64,000 nucleotides of DNA from Porphyromonas loveana (lineage in GTDB: Bacteria; Bacteroidota; Bacteroidia; Bacteroidales; Porphyromonadaceae): NCBI RefSeq assembly GCF_003096695.1, contig NZ_QEKY01000004.1:72047-136046 (forward strand). Direction: 5' to 3'. Below are positions 54,419 to 63,454 of the stretch, piece after piece. The translations under genes were made by a program, and so were the position numbers. How positions within the stretch are numbered: the first letter of the stretch is position 1; every line of letters starts with the position of its first letter. Under the pieces are notes generated by a model. That model was given only the letters and a program-made list of their open reading frames with translations. It ran no database searches and was not told the origin of the DNA.

Positions 54419-57340
54419 TTACAATGTCTTCTTGATTTCGATCTCGTCGAATGCTTCGATTATATCGCCTTCTTGAATGTCATTGGAGTGAGCCAGATTA
54501 AGACCACACTCAAGTCCGGCAACCACTTCTTTGGCATCGTCTTTGAAGCGCTTGAGCGAACCCAACTCTCCCGTATGCACAACGATACCATCGCGGATGA
54601 GACGCACTTTGCTTGTTCTGCGTACCTTACCTTCTTTGACCATGCAGCCAGCGATGGTGCCGACTTTGGTGATCTTGAATGCCTGCAGAACTTCCAGCGT
54701 ACCGGTCACCTCTTCGCGAATCTCGGGCGAGAGCATACCTTCCATTGCCGACTTGATGTCTTCTATCGTGTCGTAGATGATAGAGTAGGTACGTATCTCT
54801 ACACCGTCAGCCTCAGCCTGCTTGCGGGCGGCAGTGCTGGGACGCACTTGGAAGCCGATAATGATGGCCGATGAAGCTGCTGCCAGTACTACGTCCGATT
54901 CGGAAATTTGACCTACTGCCTTGTGGATCACGTTCACTTGGATCTCTTCCGTAGAGAGGCGGATGAGTGAGTCGGATAGAGCTTCTACCGATCCGTCCAC
55001 GTCGCCCTTGATGATCAAGTTCAGCTCTTGGAAGTTGCCGATGGCACGACGACGGCTGATGTCTTCCAGCGTGAGTATCTTGTGCATACGCAAGCCCTGT
55101 TCGCGCTGTAGCTGTTCTCTGCGCGTTGCTATTTCGCGAGCTTCCTGTTCTGTTTCCAGTACATTGAAGGTGTCACCGGCTGCTGGTGCTCCATTCAGAC
55201 CGAGGATCAGCACCGGTTCAGAGGGACCGGCCTTGGTCACGCGCTGGTTGCGCTCGTTGAACATTGCTTTGATACGACCGTGGCAGGTTCCTGCCAGTAC
55301 GATGTCTCCCATATTGAGCGTGCCGTTTTGTACCATGACAGTAGAGACGTAGCCTCTTCCCTTATCAAGGGAGGATTCCACGATCGATCCGATGGCACGG
55401 CGGTTGGGGTTAGCCTTCAATTCCAATAAATCGGCTTCGAGGAGTACCTTTTCCAGAAGTTCGGTAATGTTCATACCCTTCTTGGCCGAGATTTCTTGGC
55501 TTTGGTATTTACCACCCCAGTCTTCCACCAGATAGTTCATATTGGCCAGCTGCTCCTTGATCTTTTCCGGATTAGCTGCCGGCTTGTCGATTTTGTTGAT
55601 AGCGAAGACCATGGGTACACCGGCTGCAGAGGCGTGGTTGATGGCCTCAACTGTCTGGGGCATGACGTCGTCGTCAGCGGCAACGATGATGATAGCGATG
55701 TCCGTCATCTTCGCACCACGAGCACGCATAGCCGTGAAGGCTTCGTGACCCGGTGTGTCCAAAAAAGTGATGCGGCGACCGCTTGGGAGTTTCAGCCCGT
55801 ATGCGCCAATGTGCTGTGTAATACCTCCGGCTTCTCCTTCGATGACATTGGTATTGCGGATGCGGTCCAAGAGCGAAGTCTTACCATGGTCAACGTGTCC
55901 CATCACCGTTACGATGGGAGGACGGGATACTAGATCTTCTTCGTTGTCCTCTTCAGGTGCGATTGCTTCTACCAGATCCGCACTCACAAACTCTGTCTGG
56001 AAACCAAACTCCTCTGCTACGATATTGATCGTCTCGGCATCGAGTCGTTGGTTGATACCCACCATCATACCGATGCTCATACAAGTAGCGATTACCTCGT
56101 TTACAGGTACGTCCATCATGTTGGAGAGGTCGCTCACCGTTACAAATTCGGTCAGCTTCAGTGTGCGTTGCTCTTCGCGGTTCTGCTCCATGGCATCCTG
56201 AGCAGCACGGGAAGCTGCGTCGCGCTTGTCCTTTCTGTACTTGGCACCACGTCCGAGCGACGTGTTGGCTTTTTTCGATGTCAGACGGGCCAGTGTTTCC
56301 TTTACCTGCTTTTGTACATCCTCGTCGGATATTTCTGCCTTGGGAGCAAGGGCTTGTCGCTTATTGTTCTTGCGTCCACCGGCAGCGTGGTTTTGCTGCT
56401 GGGCAGGACGATTGTTATTCTTGTTACCGCTATGCCCCGATTGACCTGCACCACCGGCATTATGTTTGTTAGGATCACTACCCACCTTGGCAGCTTCCTT
56501 CTTGACGTCCACCTTGGCTGCATTTATGCGTTTACGCTTCTTCTTGTCAGCTTCGGCGTGTTCGCGTTGGCGGTCTTCCTTTGTTTTCTTTTTGGGACGG
56601 GTCGATGCATTGATCGAGTCGAGGTCGATCTTGCCTACCACCTTCACCTGAGGCTCTTGTGGTGTTGCATTCAGACGGAATAACTCTTCAGTTTCCGGCT
56701 TCTCTGTCTCCTCTGCGGGACGTGCTACCGGTTCTTGCGGCTTTTGTTTAGTCTCGACCACTTGGGGTTGTTCCTCCTTGGGGGTCGGTTTTTCTTCCTT
56801 CACTGGAGCCGGTGCAGGAGTCGGAGCGGGAGCAGCCTTAGCCGGCTTTTCTTGTTTGGGAGGAGTAGCAGGTTGCGGTTGCTCTTGCTTGGGTTTCTCT
56901 GTTGCAGCAGGAGCTTTCCGCGGAGCAGCTTCCTTCTCTTCTTTCTTTTGAGGAGCGGCAGGAGGAGTCTTTTCCTTATGCGGTGCAGCGGTCGGTTGTT
57001 GCTCAGTCTCTACCTTTCCTTTTATGGTCAAGTGCGGACGCATCTCTTCGGGCACCTTCGTTGTGATCTCTTGGGTGTCCTTGGGCGTCTCTTTCTCTTC
57101 TGCCTTGGATGCGGTGGCTGCAGGAGCTGTCGGCTTCTGTTTGATGAATTTCTTGCGTATGCGTTCTGTCTCGTCTTTGGTTTTGCCAAATTCGGTCAGA
57201 AGCAATTCGAACTCTTCATTCTCAATACGCACGTTGGGGTTGTTTTCCTCCACGTTGAAGCCTTTTTTCCGAAGAAAGCTGGCGAGGGAGCCTACTCCTA
57301 CATTAAACTCTTTAGCTAAGCTGAATAATTTTATTGACAT
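54419..57340 (-). CDS. infB: Translation initiation factor IF-2
   Basis: 973 residues. The IF2 N-terminal domain ([20 protein letters not shown]) is followed by a long Lys/Glu/Pro/Gln/Ala-rich disordered stretch (about 70-330). The GTPase domain has G1 [17 protein letters not shown] near 477, G3 [10 protein letters not shown]4 INKID, and the C-terminal fMet-tRNA-binding domains follow. I start at 57340; the ATG at 57370 adds ten residues with no similarity. It delivers initiator tRNA to the 30S subunit. The disordered region makes plus-strand open frames that are not genes. Confidence 0.97.
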   Translation of the reverse strand: MSIKLFSLAKEFNVGVGSLASFLRKKGFNVEENNPNVRIENEEFELLLTEFGKTKDETERIRKKFIKQKPTAPAATASKAEEKETPKDTQEITTKVPEEMRPHLTIKGKVETEQQPTAAPHKEKTPPAAPQKKEEKEAAPRKAPAATEKPKQEQPQPATPPKQEKPAKAAPAPTPAPAPVKEEKPTPKEEQPQVVETKQKPQEPVARPAEETEKPETEELFRLNATPQEPQVKVVGKIDLDSINASTRPKKKTKEDRQREHAEADKKKRKRINAAKVDVKKEAAKVGSDPNKHNAGGAGQSGHSGNKNNNRPAQQQNHAAGGRKNNKRQALAPKAEISDEDVQKQVKETLARLTSKKANTSLGRGAKYRKDKRDAASRAAQDAMEQNREEQRTLKLTEFVTVSDLSNMMDVPVNEVIATCMSIGMMVGINQRLDAETINIVAEEFGFQTEFVSADLVEAIAPEEDNEEDLVSRPPIVTVMGHVDHGKTSLLDRIRNTNVIEGEAGGITQHIGAYGLKLPSGRRITFLDTPGHEAFTAMRARGAKMTDIAIIIVAADDDVMPQTVEAINHASAAGVPMVFAINKIDKPAANPEKIKEQLANMNYLVEDWGGKYQSQEISAKKGMNITELLEKVLLEADLLELKANPNRRAIGSIVESSLDKGRGYVSTVMVQNGTLNMGDIVLAGTCHGRIKAMFNERNQRVTKAGPSEPVLILGLNGAPAAGDTFNVLETEQEAREIATRREQLQREQGLRMHKILTLEDISRRRAIGNFQELNLIIKGDVDGSVEALSDSLIRLSTEEIQVNVIHKAVGQISESDVVLAAASSAIIIGFQVRPSTAARKQAEADGVEIRTYSIIYDTIEDIKSAMEGMLSPEIREEVTGTLEVLQAFKITKVGTIAGCMVKEGKVRRTSKVRLIRDGIVVHTGELGSLKRFKDDAKEVVAGLECGLNLAHSNDIQEGDIIEAFDEIEIKKTL

Positions 57341-57429
57341 ACTACTTTCTTCTTCTGTTTTTTGCTGCACCTGTGGGGATTACGTTGTGGATTGTGTCGT
57401 GTGAATTGAGAGGGTTATTCGCGCAAGCA

Positions 57430-58779
57430 TTACTCTTGCTCGGGCTCCGCGTCTGTCGGTACAAAGTCGTTATCTATATCGTCCATGTCGGGTGCTTCTT
57501 GCTCTTCCTCGATGGCTTCTGGTCCTTCTTCGGAGAATTCGGCTCTGAGGACACCCAGTACATAGTCGATCGTGGCGTCTTCCAAGTCAGTCTCCTTGAT
57601 CAGCTCTTCACGATTCTTGTTGAGTACGCTCTTGGCTGTGTTGCAACCGATGTTCTTGAGCAGGTCAATGATCCACTGGTCGATTTCGTCGTTGAACTCG
57701 TCCAGATAGATATCTTCTTCATCCATATCATCAATGTCGCGGAATACTTCGATCTGATAGCCTGTCAAACCAGAAGCCAATTTGATGTTAGAGGCATTCT
57801 TGCCGATAGCCAGAGGTACCTCTTCGGGGCGCAGGAATACTTCTGCCTTCCGTTCGGCTTCGAGCAGGCGGATGGAGGAGACGCGTGCGGGACTCAATGC
57901 TCGTTGTACAAAGAGTGCTGCATTGGCCGTGTACTGAGTCACGTCGATATTCTCTCCTCTGAGTTCACGTACAATACCGCGGATGCGCGATCCGTTCATA
58001 CCCACGCAGGCACCTACAGGGTCAATGCGGTCGTCATAAGACTCCACTGCCATCTTGGCTCTCTCGCCCGGGATGCGGGCTACGCAGCGGATCGTGATCA
58101 GACCATCGGCAATTTCGGGAACGTTCAGCTCAAAGAGTCTTTTGAGAAACTCCCCGCTTGTACGCGATACGATGATCTTGGGGTTGTTATTGGCATTCTC
58201 TACGCGTTCGATGACGGCGTGTACGGTCTCTCCTTTGCGGAAGAAGTCGCTCGGTATCTGCTCGCTCTTTGGCATCAGAAGCTCGTTGCCGTCGTCGTCG
58301 ATGAGTAGCGCTTCGCGCTTCCACACTTGGTACACTTCCGCGGAAATCAATTGGCCGATGCGATCGGTAAAGGTGTTGAAGAGATTCTCCTTCTGCAGCT
58401 CCATGATCTTGCTGGACAGGGCTTGTCGCAGATTGAGGATGGCGCGGCGGCCAAAAGATGCGAAGTTTACAGAGTCGGTCACATCTTCACCCACCTCCGT
58501 TTCGGGGTCGATGGTATGCGCTTCGGACAGGGATACTTGGCGGCTGTCGTCTTCTACGGCACCATCTTCCACTACTTGGCGGGTGCGCCAGATCTCGAAG
58601 TCTCCTTTCTCGGGATTGATAATAACGTCGAAGTTGTCATCCGATCCGAAGATCTTTGCCAGTACATTCCGGAAGGAATCCTCCAGCACGTTGATCATCG
58701 TTTCCTTGTCGATATTCTTCAGATCTTTGAATTCTGCCAGCGATTCTATCATGCTGATCGTTTCTTGCTTCTTGGCCAT
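57430..58779 (-). CDS. nusA: Transcription termination/antitermination factor NusA
   Basis: 449 residues. It has an N-terminal RNA-polymerase-binding domain, an S1 domain (about 130-205), and KH domains with DRIDPVGACVGMNGSRIRGI followed by VRELRGENIDV and PLAIGKNASNIKLASGLTG. The acidic C-terminus (EGPEAIEEEQEAPDMDDIDN) replaces the second AR repeat of the E. coli form, as in other Bacteroidetes. It lies between rimP (63 bp) and infB (89 bp), the conserved bacterial order. Confidence 0.96.
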   Translation of the reverse strand: MAKKQETISMIESLAEFKDLKNIDKETMINVLEDSFRNVLAKIFGSDDNFDVIINPEKGDFEIWRTRQVVEDGAVEDDSRQVSLSEAHTIDPETEVGEDVTDSVNFASFGRRAILNLRQALSSKIMELQKENLFNTFTDRIGQLISAEVYQVWKREALLIDDDGNELLMPKSEQIPSDFFRKGETVHAVIERVENANNNPKIIVSRTSGEFLKRLFELNVPEIADGLITIRCVARIPGERAKMAVESYDDRIDPVGACVGMNGSRIRGIVRELRGENIDVTQYTANAALFVQRALSPARVSSIRLLEAERKAEVFLRPEEVPLAIGKNASNIKLASGLTGYQIEVFRDIDDMDEEDIYLDEFNDEIDQWIIDLLKNIGCNTAKSVLNKNREELIKETDLEDATIDYVLGVLRAEFSEEGPEAIEEEQEAPDMDDIDNDFVPTDAEPEQE

Positions 58780-58842
58780 ATTATGACTCTGTATTATGGT
58801 ATGTGCTCTTGTATTCTTTTTCTATTCCTATGTTTCCTCTTC

Positions 58843-59301
58843 TCAAATCACGCGCACGGCTTGTTTGATGTCGGCCATGGCTATCGTCAGCTCTTGCGCT
58901 TCCGGTTTTTTGCGTTTCGCTCCTTCGGGTTTTACCATGCGAATTACTTCCAGACGGATGGCTTCGGGGCTCACCGCTCTGAGGTGCCCCGTCTCTTTGA
59001 TGCCGTTGGTTTGTAGTACGGATAGCTCACAGTCGATGCAGTTCTCCCATTGGCGCATGACTCTGAGCGGCGAAGTCAAACCGGCTGATCCTACCTCCAA
59101 CTCGAAGTCCTCGACATCTCTGTCCAATTTGGATTCGATATGCTTGCTTAGCGCCACACAGTCGTCTATGCACACACCTTCTGCGCTGTCCACTTCTACA
59201 ACGATCCTATTGCCCGGGTGTATGGCTACGTCCACAAGGAAGATAGCACCTGTTCCCAGATAGTCTGTGACGATCTCAGCTACTTGTTCTTTGGCTGTCA
59301 T
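58843..59301 (-). CDS. rimP: Ribosome maturation factor RimP
   Basis: 152 residues from the chosen start MTAKEQVAEIVTDYLGTGAI. The N-terminal domain has HPGNRIVVEVDSAEGVCIDD followed by CVALSKHIESKLD, and DFELEVGSAGLTSPLRVMRQ is the family core. It assists 30S assembly. The longer frame to 59370 adds 23 residues upstream. It heads the rimP-nusA-infB operon. A GGAGG/CCTCC hairpin lies in its leader near 59340-59365. Confidence 0.92.
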   Translation of the reverse strand: MTAKEQVAEIVTDYLGTGAIFLVDVAIHPGNRIVVEVDSAEGVCIDDCVALSKHIESKLDRDVEDFELEVGSAGLTSPLRVMRQWENCIDCELSVLQTNGIKETGHLRAVSPEAIRLEVIRMVKPEGAKRKKPEAQELTIAMADIKQAVRVI

Positions 59302-59460
59302 TTGTCTTGTTTGAATTTGACTTCGGGATAAACAAAAAGGAGGAACCTTTAATAGGGTCGCCTCCTCCATCCATCCATATCAGCTGCAAAGATAATCTTT
59401 TTTCGCTTCTGTACAAATTAGATGCGCCAAAAGAGTTTTGTATATGATTGGTGATAACGG

Positions 59461-59498
59461 GAGTAGGATGTGAGCAATGTCTCACTCACATCCTACTC
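59461..59498 (-). terminator. Hairpin downstream of the broken flavin reductase gene
   Basis: A perfect 14-bp stem (GAGTAGGATGTGAG and its complement) has a 10-base loop, 11 bp past the pseudogene stop. No T-run follows, so its strength is uncertain. Confidence 0.6.
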
Positions 59499-59508
59499 TT
59501 GTGACTCG

Positions 59509-59900
59509 TTATTTGATCCAAGTATTAACTATTTCGCCGATGTACATGGTGTGGATGCCTAATCCCCTTCTCGTATATCTGCTTGACCTCCGGTGTGAGG
59601 AGGGTAGCGTCGAACGGCGATTTATAGATGATGCGACATTCGATGGCGAGAGATTGGCTTCCTCGAATATCGGGTTGCCCAGCTCTGTGAATGAGGGTGT
59701 AAGCCCCGCCTTACTTATCTTGTCTTTGTCGTCTCGTCCCGAATGTGATCCGATATATTGCAAGGCTGAGCATTTCTCCTCGGGAAAGCCGGTTACGGTG
59801 AAATACTCGTTGCGCTCCATGAAGCTGTGGGTGTAGCGACTAGAGGATACATAGACGGTGACCACGGGGTGTCCCCAGAGTTCTCCGAGGCTAATTCTGC
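59509..59900 (-). pseudogene. Flavin reductase-like protein, truncated and frameshifted
   Basis: The segment from GHPVVTVYVSSSRYTHSF to GLTPSFTELGNPIFEEA matches the flavin reductase (DIM6/NTAB) family of Bacteroidetes. The next 30 codons are out of frame: another frame reads SLAIECRIIYKSPFDATLLT then PEVKQIYEKG, the expected family sequence. The original frame returns at GLGIHTMYIGEIVNTWIK. So one single-base deletion near 59655 and one single-base insertion near 59565 compensate. The N-terminal third (FMN-binding start) is missing, replaced by DNA overlapping the livM end. It is not functional unless these indels are sequencing errors, and the missing N-terminus would remain. Confidence 0.8.
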
Positions 59901-60781
59901 TCTTGTTGAGTTGCTTTGCGGGCTGTACCCAGAGAAACAAGGTTTCCTCCCCGGTACACGACCAATATCAAGGCAATACCGTAAAAGATTTGTCGCATAT
60001 TGGCTGCAATGGCGGAGGGCATGCCCACGAAACGGAGTGCTTCGGGGAGTAACACCAAGAATGCTGCGGCATAGAAAATCCCTTTCAGGTGCCGCATGCC
60101 GCCGATAATGACGATACTCATGATAAAAATGGATTCATCGACAGTGAAGCTTGTGGGGTCGATGTAGCTGATGTAGTGGGCATAAAGCACGCCCGCAATG
60201 GAGGCAAGCATACCACTAATGACGAAGGAGACGACTTTGGCTTCTGCCACATTCTTGCCCAAACTCTGGGTGTATATTTCGTCCTCGCTTAATGCTCGTA
60301 GTACTCTGCCAAAAGGAGAGCGGGTGATATTGGATAGCAACCACCATACTGCCCCTGCAAAAAAAGCAGATAGCAATAAGAACGAGAGTTTGCTTTCGAT
60401 CGGCAAACCGAAGATTGAAAAGGCGGGAATCCCGGGAATGCCTAATGGGCCATTCGTTACACTCTGCCAATTGTTCATAATGGAGAACATCACCACCTGT
60501 ATGCCGAGGGTGATGATAATATAGTAGTCGTCAACCGTTTTGACAGCTACCTTCGAGACGATATAGGCGATTATGCCCGATAGCAACAGGGCGGCGAGCA
60601 TATTGAGCAACGGAGGAGTGCCGAAGTGTACCGACAGCAACGCCGTTGTGTAAGCACCTATGCCATAAAAGCCGGCATGTGCCAACGAAACCTGTCCGCT
60701 ATACCCTGCTACCAAGCTGAGCGACTGAGCGAGGATGGTATAAATGCAGATGAGGATGAGGAGGTGAAGGATATATTCCAT
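59891..60781 (-). CDS. livM: LivM-type branched-chain amino acid ABC permease
   Basis: 296 residues with about eight membrane segments. Family motifs are SLVAGYSGQVSLAHAGFYGI near 22-41, the RALSEDEIYTQSLGKNVAEA then KVVSFVISGMLASIAGVLYA loop near 185, and SIVIIGGMRHLKGIFYAAAF near 245. It pairs with a LivH permease. The substrate may be branched-chain amino acids, amides or urea. No LivG/LivF ATPases follow: the next DNA is a broken flavin reductase gene. Confidence 0.88.
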   Translation of the reverse strand: MEYILHLLILICIYTILAQSLSLVAGYSGQVSLAHAGFYGIGAYTTALLSVHFGTPPLLNMLAALLLSGIIAYIVSKVAVKTVDDYYIIITLGIQVVMFSIMNNWQSVTNGPLGIPGIPAFSIFGLPIESKLSFLLLSAFFAGAVWWLLSNITRSPFGRVLRALSEDEIYTQSLGKNVAEAKVVSFVISGMLASIAGVLYAHYISYIDPTSFTVDESIFIMSIVIIGGMRHLKGIFYAAAFLVLLPEALRFVGMPSAIAANMRQIFYGIALILVVYRGGNLVSLGTARKATQQEQN

Positions 60782-60822
60782 AAGGGACGAATTTTGCTAA
60801 TTAGGAGAGTGGGAGCAAGAGG

Positions 60823-60891
60823 ACACGAATTACACGAATTAGCACTAAGGTGAGACAGAGAGCGGACACGAATTGCACGAATTAACACGAA
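60823..60891. repeat. Left arm of the inverted repeat flanking the GxxExxY gene
   Basis: ACACGAATT and GCACGAATTA blocks with GGTGAGACAGAGAGCGG between them. Positions 60841-60893 match 61337-61389 in inverse orientation with 4 mismatches in 53. Confidence 0.85.
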
Positions 60892-60947
60892 AGAGAGGGT
60901 AGCACATAGATGCATTTAAGGACGAATATATGGATTTTGAGGATAAG

Positions 60948-61319
60948 TCATAGGACTATTCTTTGGGATTTGAGGGAGTCCTCTCCGAAATTGACCAATA
61001 GGCCTAAGTGTAGGCCGCTTGCTGCGAGGTAGTTGAACGTTTGCTTGACGTGGCTTTGTGTCAGGCACTCCACGGCCTTAGCTTCCAAAATGATCGTGTC
61101 GAACAATACAAAGTCAGCCACATAGAAATGCGGTAGCTTAACACCTTTATAGAGCACATCATATCTTCTTTCGCGTTCAAAAGGAATCTTGAGTCCATTG
61201 AATTCTATCTCCAATGCATCCTTATAGACCACCTCATTAAAGCCACGTCCCAAATTCCTGTGCACCTCCATACAAGCCCCCACTATCTTGTAAGCCTCTT
61301 TCTCATACCACAATCCCAT
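60948..61319 (-). CDS. GxxExxY family protein
   Basis: 123 residues. LWYEKEAYKIVGACMEVHRN followed by LGRGFNEVVYKDAL contains the naming motif (GFNEVVY). DFVLFDTIILEAKAVECLTQ, QTFNYLAASGLHLGLLVNFG and the C-terminal RIVL are the usual core. The ELxxVK-like segment resembles PD-(D/E)XK nuclease folds, so a nuclease-like activity is possible but unproven. I start at 61319 because residues before it are encoded by the repeat arm. It interrupts the liv operon between livH and livM and is flanked by inverted repeats, which suggests insertion as a unit. Confidence 0.82.
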   Translation of the reverse strand: MGLWYEKEAYKIVGACMEVHRNLGRGFNEVVYKDALEIEFNGLKIPFERERRYDVLYKGVKLPHFYVADFVLFDTIILEAKAVECLTQSHVKQTFNYLAASGLHLGLLVNFGEDSLKSQRIVL

Positions 61320-61336
61320 CTCTCTAATCCCCCTCC

Positions 61337-61440
61337 TTCGTGCTAATTCGTGCAATTCGTGTCCGCTCTCTGCCTCACCTTTGTGCTAATTCGTGTCTGT
61401 TATCTGTCTCACCTTAGTGTTAATTTGTGAAATTAGTGTC
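61337..61440. repeat. Right arm of the inverted repeat, with a second degenerate unit
   Basis: 61337-61397 is the inverse of the left arm. 61398-61440 repeats the pattern again in decayed form (TATCTGTCTCACCTTAGTG, TTAATTTGTGAAATTAGTG). Confidence 0.85.
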
Positions 61441-61445
61441 TGGCT

Positions 61446-62324
61446 TTAGATGTCAGCCTTCTTCACACCCTGCCCACTAAATCCATACGGCCTAAAATAC
61501 AGGAATGCGATCAGAATAATGTATGCAGTGGCATTCATCCACTTACTATCCAAATAGTACGCCGCGAGGTGCTGAGCCGTAGCCAGTAGCAGGCAGCCGA
61601 GCAGCAGGTATCGCATCTTGCCCATCCCCCCGATAATCATCGCCACCACTGCATATAGCAGCCAGTTAAAACCCATCGTCGGCGTCATATCCGTATCGGC
61701 AGCTATAAGAATCCCTGCACATGCCGCCAGCCCCGACCCGATGGCGAAGCTCCATGCCACGGCTTTGTTCTTGGAGATGCCAAAGATTGTACTTAGCTCC
61801 GGATTGGACGACACTGCCTTTATCTGCTGACCAATATTCGTTTTCTCCATGAAAAGCCAACTCCCCAATAATAATACGGCACTCGCCACAATGGTAATAA
61901 TCTGTACATCGGTGATATATGCTCCTAAGAACTCATGCCCTTGTTTTACTTCCCACGTGCGAAAACTGAGCGTGCTATCACCCCATACGATAGAGACGAT
62001 ATTCTGCAATACCACATACAGCCCCAGTGAGGCTATCATCATTTGCCAACTTTCTATCTTACGTTTTTGTAAGGGCTTGTACACAAACTGATTGACTGCA
62101 AGCATTAGTAATACCCCCACCACTACTGACAACGGCACTGCTCCCCATAGCGGAACCCCCATTCCAATCCCCAACCAGTAGGCTATATAAGCTCCTAAGG
62201 CAATTGTGATGGCATGTGTAAGGTGGAAAAAATAAATAGGTCTATACACCAAGATAAAAGATTCAGCAACTGCAAAATTGAGGATTGTTGAAAAAGATAT
62301 ATTGAGGAGGAATTGAGGTGTCAT
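61446..62324 (-). CDS. livH: LivH-type branched-chain amino acid ABC permease
   Basis: 292 residues with about eight membrane segments. YRPIYFFHLTHAITIALGAY near 27-46, MMIASLGLYVVLQNIVSIVW, the ISKNKAVAWSFAIGSGLAAC segment, and YAVVAMIIGGMGKMRYLLLG near 230 are typical of LivH. It lies 7 bp after the binding-protein gene. With LivM it forms the membrane channel. The ATPases are not encoded nearby. Confidence 0.88.
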   Translation of the reverse strand: MTPQFLLNISFSTILNFAVAESFILVYRPIYFFHLTHAITIALGAYIAYWLGIGMGVPLWGAVPLSVVVGVLLMLAVNQFVYKPLQKRKIESWQMMIASLGLYVVLQNIVSIVWGDSTLSFRTWEVKQGHEFLGAYITDVQIITIVASAVLLLGSWLFMEKTNIGQQIKAVSSNPELSTIFGISKNKAVAWSFAIGSGLAACAGILIAADTDMTPTMGFNWLLYAVVAMIIGGMGKMRYLLLGCLLLATAQHLAAYYLDSKWMNATAYIILIAFLYFRPYGFSGQGVKKADI

Positions 62325-62331
62325 TGTTGTG

Positions 62332-63441
62332 TTATATTTTTATAAAATGTCCATTATTTATAGTGTATAAATCAACTTTTTTATTTTGTATAATCCCATT
62401 AGAATCAAAAGAAACAGTGCCTGAAAGTGTTTCGAATTTCTCTGAATATAATGCTTGCTTGACAGCATTTACATCATTGCCGAATTTTTGAATTAGACTA
62501 TGGAGAATAATAGTTGCTTCAAAGCCATTTATGGCGTAAATTGTGGGGCGTTCATGATATTTTTTTTTGTACCTGTTCTCGAAATCAATATACTGTTGAT
62601 TGGTTTCGTCTGTACTTTCACTTGCTATTATCATATTGTTGACCAGTTCTCCTCCATTCTTTATAAAATCATCTGTTTTTAATGAAGATATTCCAATCCA
62701 TATGGGTGTGAAGTTGAGAGACTCAGATTGCTTAATAAAATTGATCGATTGTTCTGTTGGGGTTATTAACAATACGGCTTTAGGGTTTAACTTTTTTAGT
62801 TTGATAAGCTCCGTTCGGAAGTCTTTGCTATTTGGATCAATCAAAGTTTTTGATAAAATTTGTGCGTGATTGTTCTTGTTGGCACTCGAAAAAGCTTCGA
62901 TATATGGCATTCCTGCTTCGTTGTTATGTGCAACGATAGCAATTGATGTTATCCCGAGTTTTTCCAAATTGTTGGAAATGGCTTCAACTTCTTTTATGCC
63001 TAATACTCGATTGCTGAATACAAATTCACTAGTTTCTTTCATGTTCGGTGAAGAGGCTATTGTTGAAAATAGCAGTGTTTTTGTTGAATTAGCTTTGGGA
63101 GATAAAGACATTACACTAGAACTATTGCAGCCACATATCACCATTTTTGTTTTGCTAGTAGAGGTGATTCTTTCGAAGGCATTAATCGCTTTATTGACAT
63201 TGCTTTGTCCATCTTCAAAATGGATTTCAAAATTAGGATCTTTTTCTTTTATCTTCTCAGAGGCAATTGCCACCCCCTTTTGAACCCATTGGCCATATTC
63301 TGCAATGGCTCCAGTTTGATCGCAAATAACATCAATCGTTACTTTTTCTATCTTGTTTGCTTTTGGATAGAAAATCACCATTATTGCAATGAGTAAGATA
63401 AAAGCAGATAGAGCGAGCGATATAAAATTGTTTTTTTTCAT
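62332..63441 (-). CDS. Periplasmic ligand-binding protein of a Liv-type ABC transporter
   Basis: 369 residues. An N-terminal hydrophobic segment (FISLALSAFILLIAIMVIFY) acts as signal or anchor. The Peripla_BP_6 fold follows: IDVICDQTGAIAEYGQWVQK near 35-54, VICGCNSSSVMSLSPKAN, LLITPTEQSINFIKQS, and a long C-terminal part. It probably binds a small ligand, classically a branched-chain amino acid or amide, though the ligand pocket is not readable. Codon use is more A/T-rich than the rest of the window. It lies 13 bp after the SPASM-protein stop, indicating co-transcription. Confidence 0.85.
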   Translation of the reverse strand: MKKNNFISLALSAFILLIAIMVIFYPKANKIEKVTIDVICDQTGAIAEYGQWVQKGVAIASEKIKEKDPNFEIHFEDGQSNVNKAINAFERITSTSKTKMVICGCNSSSVMSLSPKANSTKTLLFSTIASSPNMKETSEFVFSNRVLGIKEVEAISNNLEKLGITSIAIVAHNNEAGMPYIEAFSSANKNNHAQILSKTLIDPNSKDFRTELIKLKKLNPKAVLLITPTEQSINFIKQSESLNFTPIWIGISSLKTDDFIKNGGELVNNMIIASESTDETNQQYIDFENRYKKKYHERPTIYAINGFEATIILHSLIQKFGNDVNAVKQALYSEKFETLSGTVSFDSNGIIQNKKVDLYTINNGHFIKI

Positions 63442-63454
63442 TTGATTTCTACTT

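Noticed and set aside
56048-57319. Hydrophobic Leu/Phe/Ser-rich plus-strand frames opposite infB
   Set aside because: They are a mirror of the Lys/Glu/Pro-rich disordered part of IF2 and not genes.
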